7,621 bases of DNA from Thermoplasmatota archaeon (GTDB lineage: Archaea > Thermoplasmatota > Penumbrarchaeia > Penumbrarchaeales > Penumbrarchaeaceae). The notes beneath the pieces were generated by a model. The model saw nothing but the letters and a program-made list of their open reading frames with translations, searched no databases and was not told the DNA's origin. Both the position numbers and the translations under genes were made by a program. Location: contig JAFGJI010000232.1 of NCBI GenBank assembly GCA_016929175.1, forward strand, positions 1 through 7,621, given 5' to 3'. How positions within the stretch are numbered: the first letter of the stretch is position 1; each line of letters opens with the position of its first letter. Below are positions 1 to 5,506 of this stretch, piece by piece.

Positions 1-7
1 ACCCGGC

Positions 8-622
8 ATGGATGACGATAGCGACCTCGTCCCCAGGCACGACGATGGAAGGAGCCACCCCTGGCTCGTATACGGCGGAATAGCCGGAGCGATACTGACC
101 GTCATGGCATTCCTGGGATTCACCGAGATCGGTATGGTGATCATTTTCACTGTCGGTTCGAGCCTCTATTCAAAACTCAGCAAGAAGGATATTCTGAACC
201 ACGAGGTCAGGGGTCTTATCAGGGGTTATATAATAGCCAATCCAGGAGATCATTATTCATCCATCAAACGCAACCTGGACCTGAACAACGGAACCCTTGC
301 ATATCATCTCAGGGTCCTCGAGCAGTCAGGTTTTATAAAGTCAATGTATGACGGCATATACAAGAGGTATTATCCATCCAATGTGAACATCTCAAAACTG
401 AAAAAGAACGTCTCCAAGCAGGAGGAGATATTCAATATCATCCTTGAGAACCCCGGGGTGACCATGGAGGAGATCGGCAGGATGATCGGGGTATCCCGTC
501 AGGTCGTCAACTACCATGTGAAGAACCTGATCAGGGCAGGGGTGGTATCTTACCTGAGGGACCAGAAATCCGCCAAGTTCTTCCCGCGGGATGATGGTGG
601 TAAAGGGTTCGAGCAGACCTAG
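8..622 (+). CDS. Membrane-anchored tandem winged-helix transcriptional regulator (start possibly outside window)
   Basis: Likely DNA-binding regulator tethered to the membrane. Residues 18-38 and 40-55 are hydrophobic and could form a two-segment hairpin, with the motif TEIG between them. Two winged helix-turn-helix domains follow: about 64-123 (ending GIYKRYYP, with NNGTLAYHLRVLEQSGFI as recognition helix and wing) and about 137-193 (with SRQVVNYHVKNLIRAGVV). The first domain closely resembles a winged-helix family common in Thermoplasmatota and methanogens, whose members carry transmembrane segments just before the DNA-binding part. The ATG at 8 is the first start available, but the frame is open to the left edge and the acidic N-terminus could be a linker after an extracellular domain, so the protein may be longer. 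Signal and targets are unknown. The next gene begins 37 bases downstream on the same strand. Confidence 0.85.
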   Translation: MDDDSDLVPRHDDGRSHPWLVYGGIAGAILTVMAFLGFTEIGMVIIFTVGSSLYSKLSKKDILNHEVRGLIRGYIIANPGDHYSSIKRNLDLNNGTLAYHLRVLEQSGFIKSMYDGIYKRYYPSNVNISKLKKNVSKQEEIFNIILENPGVTMEEIGRMIGVSRQVVNYHVKNLIRAGVVSYLRDQKSAKFFPRDDGGKGFEQT

Positions 623-659
623 CGAAAATGATTTCTCGTTATAAGCAGATGCACCCGGG

Positions 660-1370
660 ATGAAGATCGGAATATTGACCGGTTCCATACATCCGTCTTC
701 CCTGACGGGAAGCCGGGCTGTTGATACCGGGAAGGGAACCCCCTCCTCCTCCATATACGATCTTGATGTGAAGGATATCGAATACCTGATGATCGCTAGA
801 CATTCCATCCCGCCAAGGATACCCCCCCACATGATAAACCACAGGGCGAACCTGCTTGCCCTGAAGGAGGCCGGAGCCACCTCCATGATCTCCATCTGTT
901 CCACGGGCGCTCTCAGAAATGATATCCCGGTGCCTTCCGTTGCGGTCCCCGAGGATTTCATAGACCTTTCACCGGTCCAAACTTTCTTCGATGACAGCAT
1001 TCACCATGCCACACCCTCCCTGGACATCCGTTTACGAAAGGCCCTTGTGCTCTCTGCACAAGGATCCGGTCTGCCCTGCATTGATGGTGGCGTTTACATC
1101 CAGACCAAAGGTCCAAGGCTGGAGACCAGGGCGGAGGTGAGAATGCTCTCCGGGTTCGGGGACTACGTCGGTATGAACCTGGCATCGGAAGCGGGTTTGT
1201 GCTGTGAGCTCGGAATTCCCGTGGCCGGTCTGGTAACAGTGGACAATCACGCCAACGGTATAGTTGAAAAAGAACTCGATTATCGGGAAATTCTGGACGC
1301 TGCCCGGTCAAAGTGGAATATCGTAATGGGTATCCTGACCGGACTTGCCGACCATGCAGATATACTTTGA
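660..1370 (+). CDS. 6-oxopurine nucleoside phosphorylase, MTAP/PNP family (probable S-methyl-5'-thioinosine phosphorylase)
   Basis: Predicted cytosolic phosphorylase that splits a purine (methylthio)nucleoside with phosphate into base and (methylthio)ribose-1-phosphate. Family marks in order: N-terminal phosphate loop ILTGSIH (4-10), the ARH pair (46-48) followed by PHMINHRAN as in MTAP, STGALRNDIPVP (81-92), then the family signature GPRLETRAEV and VGMNLASEAGLCCELGIP, where the Met normally contacts the ribose. The base-recognition stretch reads VTVDNHANG rather than the VTDYD of adenine-specific MTAP. It resembles the Asn-Ala-Gly-type stretch I recall in methylthioinosine phosphorylases, so 6-oxopurines are the likelier substrates. 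At 236 residues it is somewhat shorter than typical members (about 250-280), mostly near the N-terminus. No convincing SD precedes the ATG. The phosphoribosyltransferase that would use its hypoxanthine product follows directly. Guanosine/inosine phosphorylase activity is an alternative. Confidence 0.85.
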   Translation: MKIGILTGSIHPSSLTGSRAVDTGKGTPSSSIYDLDVKDIEYLMIARHSIPPRIPPHMINHRANLLALKEAGATSMISICSTGALRNDIPVPSVAVPEDFIDLSPVQTFFDDSIHHATPSLDIRLRKALVLSAQGSGLPCIDGGVYIQTKGPRLETRAEVRMLSGFGDYVGMNLASEAGLCCELGIPVAGLVTVDNHANGIVEKELDYREILDAARSKWNIVMGILTGLADHADIL

Positions 1371-1383
1371 TCGCCGATCTTAG

Positions 1384-1399
1384 GTCCCCCGCGGGGGAC
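1384..1399. repeat. Perfect 16-bp GC palindrome before hpt
   Basis: GTCCCCCGCGGGGGAC reads the same on both strands. It lies between the phosphorylase stop and the preferred hpt start at 1419. It may be a regulator operator or an RNA hairpin. The C5 run (1386-1390) could pair either with the G5 run of the palindrome (1393-1397) or with the G5 run at 1406-1410 that probably serves as SD. No T tract follows, so it is not a clear terminator. Its function is inferred. Confidence 0.5.
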
Positions 1400-1418
1400 A
1401 ATGAAGGGGGTTCGAGAA

Positions 1419-2036
1419 ATGAACAGCAGCCTGGAACGTCTGAAGGGGTCTTTCCGCGACGTGCCGATCGTAAGGATCGGTGAATACAATTACTTCGTGC
1501 ACCCGCTTTCCGATGGTATACCGCTCATCGGACCTGACATGGTCGGTGATGCGACCAGATGCATGATACCCCTGCTGCCGGACAGCTCCGGATACGACAT
1601 ACTGCTGACGGTGGAATCCATGGGGATCCCCATCACCACCTCGGTCTCCCTTGAGGTTTTAAAACCATTTTCCATCGTAAGGAAGAGGAGGTACGACCTC
1701 CCGGGAGAGGTGAGGGTGGGGCAGAGGACCGGATATTCCTCTTCGGAACTGCATCTCAACCTACCGGAGGGTGGAGGCAGGGCGGTTGTGCTTGACGATG
1801 TCATATCCACAGGTGGCACATTGAGGTCTATCGCTGAAGGATCGAAGAGAGCGGGGTGGGAGCTCGTATGCGCGGTCATTCTTTTCAACAAGATAGGAGA
1901 GGGGAGGGACAGACTGGCGGCGGAGCTCGGATTCCCCATAAGGACAGTGCTCGATGTGGGATACACTGACGGCTCTTTCGAAGCAATGCCTTCCATCAAT
2001 CAACTTGGATCGACCCGGATCCCTGATATCCTATAA
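1419..2036 (+). CDS. hpt: Archaeal hypoxanthine/guanine phosphoribosyltransferase
   Basis: Type I phosphoribosyltransferase of the archaeal HptA group (related to adenine PRTase), converting hypoxanthine, and probably guanine, plus PRPP to IMP/GMP in the cytosol. The PRPP-binding motif VVLDDVISTGGTL is at residues 123-135. Upstream are the group-specific stretches YNYFVHPLSDGIP, ESMGIP and VRKRRYDLPGEV, then GQRTGYSSSELHLN for the flexible loop, all closely matching methanogen Hpt proteins as I recall them. I chose ATG 1419 (205 residues): it has AAGGGGG at 1404-1410 as a well-spaced SD, and MNSSLERLKGSF then aligns with the usual N-terminus of the family. An in-frame ATG at 1401 would add six residues. 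It follows the nucleoside phosphorylase by 48 bases and is probably co-transcribed with it, linking base release to IMP formation. Confidence 0.92.
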   Translation: MNSSLERLKGSFRDVPIVRIGEYNYFVHPLSDGIPLIGPDMVGDATRCMIPLLPDSSGYDILLTVESMGIPITTSVSLEVLKPFSIVRKRRYDLPGEVRVGQRTGYSSSELHLNLPEGGGRAVVLDDVISTGGTLRSIAEGSKRAGWELVCAVILFNKIGEGRDRLAAELGFPIRTVLDVGYTDGSFEAMPSINQLGSTRIPDIL

Positions 2037-2050
2037 ATGTTATTAAATAT
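2032..2050 (+). promoter_or_regulatory. Putative TATA region for the MBL-fold gene
   Basis: Two AT-rich boxes, TATAAA (2032-2037) and TTAAATAT (2043-2050), overlap or follow the hpt stop. The second is centred about 24 bases before ATG 2070, the archaeal TATA-to-TSS distance, which suggests a leaderless transcript beginning at or near that ATG. This is inferred from spacing only. Confidence 0.4.
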
Positions 2051-2069
2051 CGAATTGTTACCAGGATCG

Positions 2070-2657
2070 ATGGTCGATATCGATATCCTGATCGAGGGAT
2101 CTGCCTGCAGGGTGGGAAAAGGCTGGAATGCCGTTCCCAACACGATACTGGTGACTGAGGGTCATCGCCGGATCCTTGTCGATCCCGGCAACCACCCGAA
2201 ACTGCTGGATGTCCTTGAGAAGAGATCTATACGTACGAAGGACATAGAGATCGTATTTCTCACGCATTCCCACCTGGACCACTCCCTCAACGCCGGTCTC
2301 TTTCACGATTCACTTATCTTCGACGGGCAGTTCTCCCACGAGGGAACGATGATGGCCCCTCACGGAGGGAGGATCCCCGGGACGGATATGGAGATCATCC
2401 CCACCCCCGGTCATTCTCATGACCATGCTTCGCTCATTATCCGGACACGGGAAGGGAAGACTGCCATCTGCGGTGACCTTTTCTGGTGGGAAAGCGGCAA
2501 AGAGCAGAGATTGGACATTTCCTCCCTTCTCTTTCTGGAGGACCCCTTTGCTGTCGATACGGACCTTCTGATATCCAGCAGGCGGAACATCCTGGGATCC
2601 GCTGACCTTTTCATACCCGGACACGGCAGACCATTCACCGTCATAAGGGATCAGTAG
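2070..2657 (+). CDS. MBLAC1-like metallo-beta-lactamase-fold hydrolase
   Basis: Small zinc-dependent hydrolase. The metal-binding set is complete: THSHLDH (H66, H68, D70, H71 from ATG 2070), TPGHSHDH (H115), CGDLFW (D136) and PGHGRPF (H185). Length (195 residues) and the DLFWW and LFIPGHGRPF stretches suit the MBLAC1-like subgroup rather than glyoxalase II, beta-CASP nucleases or lactamases. The substrate is not predictable. The in-frame ATG at 2037 abuts the hpt stop and would give 206 residues. I prefer ATG 2070 because a TATA-like box sits about 24 bases ahead and MVDIDILIEGS begins the conserved first strand. The end overlaps the convergent pcm gene by 7 bases. It follows purine-salvage genes, but nothing in the protein ties it to purines. 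Confidence 0.85.
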   Translation: MVDIDILIEGSACRVGKGWNAVPNTILVTEGHRRILVDPGNHPKLLDVLEKRSIRTKDIEIVFLTHSHLDHSLNAGLFHDSLIFDGQFSHEGTMMAPHGGRIPGTDMEIIPTPGHSHDHASLIIRTREGKTAICGDLFWWESGKEQRLDISSLLFLEDPFAVDTDLLISSRRNILGSADLFIPGHGRPFTVIRDQ

Positions 2658-3310
2658 CCCTTTTCTCCGATGAGTGGTACGAAAACACAGCGGGTCAGTT
2701 GTTCTTCAGAGATCATTCCATCCTTTTTCTTCAACCGGACAAGACCCTGTACACCGCTCATCGGACCGACGACCCCGAGGAGGGAGCCACCATCGGCAAG
2801 CTGCTCCAATACTGACCCTGGTATGTCCGGTGCGGCACAGGTGTAGTATATTCTGTCGAATGGAGCTTGCTCCGGAAGACCGATCGAGCCGTCACCCTCG
2901 ATAACGGTCACGTTCTCCATACCCGCACGGGACAGGTTCTTTCGTGCTTCGCGTGCGAGATCGCCGATCCTCTCCACAGTGAAGACATGACCTCCTGGCC
3001 GGATGAGCCTGGATACCACGGCAGCATGATATCCCGATCCCGTTCCGATCTCCAGCACCTTCTGGCCAGGTCCAGCATTCATCTCCTCGGCCATGATCGC
3101 GACCATGTGCGGGGCTGAGATCGTCTGGCCCCTCCCTATCGGGAGAGGCCGATCGATATATGCCTCGAACCTGATGAAGTTCGGGATGAAAAGTTCCCTT
3201 GGTACAGAAAGCATGGCTGACCTGACCTCGGGCGACCGTATATCTCCCCTCGAATAAAGCTCCTCGACGAGCATCGATCTCTGTTGTTGATATTTCCTGT
3301 CTGCATTCAT
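2651..3310 (-). CDS. pcm: Protein-L-isoaspartate O-methyltransferase
   Basis: SAM-dependent cytosolic repair enzyme that methylates L-isoaspartyl residues in aged proteins so they can return to aspartate. Visible marks: LPIGRGQTISAPHMVAIM (56-73), typical of the family's active-site region with Ser65; the SAM-binding glycine motif VLEIGTGSGYHAAVVSRL (85-102); acidic VERIGDL (112-118); GDGSIGLPEQAPFDRIY with YTCAAPDIP (139-164); and the C-terminal CVFVPLIGEKGY (208-219). Length 219 is normal. The ATG shares one base with the purA stop (TAATG in the transcript), so translation is probably coupled to purA and both genes share its promoter. Its 3' end overlaps the opposite-strand hydrolase by 7 bases, leaving no separate terminator space. 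Confidence 0.95.
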   Translation of the reverse strand: MNADRKYQQQRSMLVEELYSRGDIRSPEVRSAMLSVPRELFIPNFIRFEAYIDRPLPIGRGQTISAPHMVAIMAEEMNAGPGQKVLEIGTGSGYHAAVVSRLIRPGGHVFTVERIGDLAREARKNLSRAGMENVTVIEGDGSIGLPEQAPFDRIYYTCAAPDIPGSVLEQLADGGSLLGVVGPMSGVQGLVRLKKKDGMISEEQLTRCVFVPLIGEKGY

Positions 3311-4635
3311 TACAGATCTCCGCTGAGGTCAATGGTATGCTCCCTTTCCCTTCCGAAGGAAACAATAGAGATACTGGAATTCACTTCCCGCTCGATCATG
3401 CTCATGTAATCGAGAAGTGCACCAGGAAGGTCTTCCTGCCCTTTCACCAGCTTCCAATCGTCTCCGGTCATTTCCGTCCACCCTTTCACCTTCTTGTAAA
3501 CAGGGGTTGCCTTCTCAAGGAGCTTGATATGTGATGGAAAATACCTCAGTTCTGTGCCGAGGCCGTGGTTCTCCGCATCCTCCAACGGAATGCGGTATCC
3601 CGTGCATATCTTGAGATCATTGAATCCCGAGAGGACGTCCACCTTTGTAAGGGCGAGGTCCGTGATGGAGTTCCATCTCACGGAGGAACGTACCATTACA
3701 AGGTCGAGCCAGCCACATCGTCGGGGCCTGTTCGTCGTCGTTCCGTACTCCCCCCCCCTCTCCTGGATGAGCTTTCCTACCTCATCCTTCAATTCGGTCG
3801 GAAATGGACCCTCTCCCACCCTTGTCGTATAAGCCTTCACGACACCCATTATTCTGTCGATATCAAAGGGGCCGATCCCGGAGCCGGCCGATGCATATCC
3901 CGCCGTGCATGACGAAGAAGTGACAAAGGGATATGTTCCCCTGTCGATGTCCAGAAAGGTCCCCTGGGCTCCTTCCAGAAGGATATTCTTCCCGCTCTCC
4001 ACAAGACCATTTAGAAGCAGAGGTGCGTCCCTGACGTGCGGGAGAAGGGTCATTCCCACCTCTGTCAGGCTCCTGAGAACGGATACCTCATCGATCTCCA
4101 GGTCAACACCCATTGCATTTCCGGCCAATATTGCGTTACGGACACCATTTTCCACCTTTTCTTTCAGTAGAGTGGGATATCGGAGGTCACCGACCCTGAT
4201 GCCAACCCTTGCGGCTTTATCCTGATAGCAGGGACCAATCCCCCGTCCGGTCGTTCCAACCTTTCCGCCATCCTTCCTGGCAGCCTCCTGAAGCCCGTCG
4301 AGCTGCTTGTGATATGGCATTATCAGGTGTGCCCTGTCGGAAATGACGACGCCTGCGGTATTTATTCCAGCATCCTCAAGATAATCAAGTTCATTCTTGA
4401 GCACCCATGGATCGATCACCGTACCGTCCCCGATCACGGCCATTTTGTTGCCACGGATCACTCCGGATGGGACAAGATGGAGCTTGAACGTCCTCCCTCC
4501 GACCACAATGGTGTGACCTGCGTTGTTCCCTCCTTGATACCTGACGACCGCATCGGCCTTTTCCGCCAGGATGTCCGTTATCTTACCCTTGCCTTCATCA
4601 CCCCACTGGGTCCCCATCAGGATCGTGCACACCAT
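3310..4635 (-). CDS. purA: Adenylosuccinate synthetase
   Basis: Catalyses IMP + aspartate + GTP to adenylosuccinate, the first committed step from IMP to AMP, in the cytosol. All key motifs are present at the positions known for the E. coli enzyme: QWGDEGKGK (10-18) with catalytic Asp13, QGGNNAGHT (34-42) with catalytic His41, VGTTGRGIGP (126-135), Arg143 from the neighbouring subunit, EGAQGTFLDID (221-231), TTNRPRRCGWLD (300-311) and the guanine-binding TKVD (330-333). At 441 residues it is the full-length form, unlike the roughly 340-residue enzymes of some euryarchaea such as Methanocaldococcus. ATG 4635 gives the exact family N-terminus. A TATA-like box about 31 bases upstream implies a very short leader. 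pcm follows with a one-base overlap. Its substrate IMP is the product of the nearby hpt. Confidence 0.98.
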   Translation of the reverse strand: MVCTILMGTQWGDEGKGKITDILAEKADAVVRYQGGNNAGHTIVVGGRTFKLHLVPSGVIRGNKMAVIGDGTVIDPWVLKNELDYLEDAGINTAGVVISDRAHLIMPYHKQLDGLQEAARKDGGKVGTTGRGIGPCYQDKAARVGIRVGDLRYPTLLKEKVENGVRNAILAGNAMGVDLEIDEVSVLRSLTEVGMTLLPHVRDAPLLLNGLVESGKNILLEGAQGTFLDIDRGTYPFVTSSSCTAGYASAGSGIGPFDIDRIMGVVKAYTTRVGEGPFPTELKDEVGKLIQERGGEYGTTTNRPRRCGWLDLVMVRSSVRWNSITDLALTKVDVLSGFNDLKICTGYRIPLEDAENHGLGTELRYFPSHIKLLEKATPVYKKVKGWTEMTGDDWKLVKGQEDLPGALLDYMSMIEREVNSSISIVSFGREREHTIDLSGDL

Positions 4636-4660
4636 GTTTCCACGAACGGAGTACGGTAAA

Positions 4661-4670
4661 CCTTTATTTC
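4661..4670 (-). promoter_or_regulatory. Putative TATA box of purA-pcm
   Basis: On the minus strand this reads GAAATAAAGG, AT-rich in GC-richer surroundings and centred about 30 bases before the purA ATG. This is the right distance for a transcript with a leader of only a few bases. It was assigned from spacing and composition. Confidence 0.45.
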
Positions 4671-4681
4671 AACGTGTCGCA

Positions 4682-4695
4682 GCCCCTCAGGGGGC
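4682..4695. repeat. Short GC inverted repeat in the divergent promoter region
   Basis: GCCCC-TCAG-GGGGC forms a 5-bp stem with a four-base loop. It sits just upstream of the purA TATA box and before the promoter of the divergent ATPase gene, so it could be an operator for either. It resembles the C-run/G-run palindrome before hpt, though in a GC-rich genome this may be chance. Confidence 0.3.
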
Positions 4696-4710
4696 ATTTT
4701 CCTGAAGTCA

Positions 4711-4740
4711 TTTATCAATAATATCATCGGAATGGTTATA
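4711..4740 (+). promoter_or_regulatory. Putative promoter of the KaiC-like ATPase gene
   Basis: An AT-rich patch in the 169-base divergent gap holds two TATA-like boxes: TTTATCAA/CAATAATAT (4711-4724) and GTTATA (4735-4740). The first would place the transcript start near 4741, exactly at an ATG; the second near 4763. Either gives the ATPase gene a leader of roughly 40-65 bases. The rest of the gap (4636-4660 and 4741-4804) shows only the inverted repeat, a mini-ORF and SD-like sites. Confidence 0.4.
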
Positions 4741-4785
4741 ATGAGAGACCAACATTTGAGCCAGGTGATCCGAAGCGGGATCTGA
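4741..4785 (+). other. Leader mini-ORF, 14 codons, before the ATPase gene
   Basis: ATG to TGA, encoding MRDQHLSQVIRSGI. Its ATG lies about 26 bases after the TATA-like box at 4711-4718, where a leaderless archaeal transcript would start, and its stop is 19 bases before the TTG of the ATPase gene. The peptide resembles nothing I recognise. It contains AGGTGATCC (4762-4770), a near-perfect SD with no start codon at useful distance. It may be a regulatory leader peptide or chance. Confidence 0.2.
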
Positions 4786-4790
4786 GTATC

Positions 4791-4797
4791 GGGGGTG
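4791..4797 (+). promoter_or_regulatory. Shine-Dalgarno site that fixes a TTG start
   Basis: GGGGGTG (continuing GGTCC) lies 7 bases before TTG 4805. An in-frame TGA at 4802-4804 excludes any earlier start, so this SD supports the unusual TTG initiation codon. Confidence 0.6.
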
Positions 4798-4804
4798 GTC
4801 CTGA

Positions 4805-5488
4805 TTGTTCCAAAACACGGTCATTGGTCTTGACAAGGTGTTCAAGAACGACATCAAGAGACCGAAGGTTGTTCTTGTGACGGGTCCACCAGGGTCCATG
4901 AAATCCAGCTTCATATACAGCCTGCTGACAAGCCATCTGGATCAGACCGGTGAGTTCGGCGTTTACACAACCCTTGAGGAATCGGTATCCTCGCATCTGC
5001 AGAACATGGAAAGCCTTGGAGTGAAGCTCTGCATGAACATGCAGATAACGGACTTTACGGACATAAGGGAGGAGCAGGAAGACCTGGATTACCTGAAGTT
5101 CCTGGAAAAGATGCTAAGACATTTCAAGAAAGTAAAGGGGGAGCAGTTCACCTGTTTTGCCCTGGATTCCCTTGGAGCCCTATACTCACTGATGGACGGT
5201 GAGGAGAACATGAGGAAGAAGATGTATCATTTCTTCCAGCTCCTCCGCGACATGAACCTCTACAGTTACATCGTGATGGAAAGGTCAATGAATGGAGAGT
5301 CGAACCTCCTCGGGAACGAAGGGTTCCTCAGCGACGGGATCATCTATCTTGGCCTGAAAAGGAGACAGGGACGCCTTTCAAGGTTCCTGCAGATCGAAAA
5401 GATGAGAGCATGCGAACATTCGATGGAACTGCATGCTCTGGACATAAGGATGGGGAAGCTGTGCGTTCTGGGACCAATATTCGAATGA
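4805..5488 (+). CDS. KaiC/RAD55-family RecA-like ATPase, single domain
   Basis: Single RecA-fold ATPase of the archaeal KaiC/GvpD/RAD55-like group. Walker A is GPPGSMKSS (27-35); the catalytic-glutamate pair typical of KaiC is in TTLEES (Glu58-Glu59); Walker B is CFALDSL (117-123, Asp121). The conserved end of the domain is GFLSDGIIYLGLK (173-185) followed by FLQIEKMRACEHSMELHALDI (194-214), which matches the KaiC-like K-M-R-(G)-x-x-H pattern. At 227 residues it has one ATPase domain and no added sensor or DNA-binding domain, so it is neither a clock KaiC nor a recombinase. Such proteins often work as switches in signalling or assembly. The start is TTG with a strong SD; an in-frame stop lies directly before it. 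A charged, probably disordered protein follows 18 bases later and is a likely partner. Confidence 0.85.
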   Translation: MFQNTVIGLDKVFKNDIKRPKVVLVTGPPGSMKSSFIYSLLTSHLDQTGEFGVYTTLEESVSSHLQNMESLGVKLCMNMQITDFTDIREEQEDLDYLKFLEKMLRHFKKVKGEQFTCFALDSLGALYSLMDGEENMRKKMYHFFQLLRDMNLYSYIVMERSMNGESNLLGNEGFLSDGIIYLGLKRRQGRLSRFLQIEKMRACEHSMELHALDIRMGKLCVLGPIFE

Positions 5489-5506
5489 AAAAGGTGAAGA
5501 TCAACA

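Noticed and set aside
392..1000. A 202-codon minus-strand frame across the regulator and phosphorylase genes
   Set aside because: It is a shadow of two well-supported plus-strand genes, with no recognisable domain.
1043..1063. Perfect 8-bp stem with 5-base loop (CCTTGTGC-TCTCT-GCACAAGG) in the phosphorylase gene
   Set aside because: About one such hairpin is expected by chance in a window of this size, it lies mid-gene, and no T tract follows.
1693..1712. ACCTC-CCGGGA-GAGGT inverted repeat in hpt
   Set aside because: It lies in codons for the conserved YDLPGEVR segment, so coding explains it.
2076..2087. 12-bp palindrome GATATCGATATC at the start of the MBL gene
   Set aside because: It encodes the repeated Asp-Ile-Asp-Ile strand and is simple in sequence; no second copy or spacing suggests an operator.
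5405..5439. 9-bp inverted repeat AGAGCATGC / GCATGCTCT with a 17-base loop in the ATPase gene
   Set aside because: It falls in codons for the conserved KMRACEH...ELHALD region, so coding constraint explains it as well as any structure.
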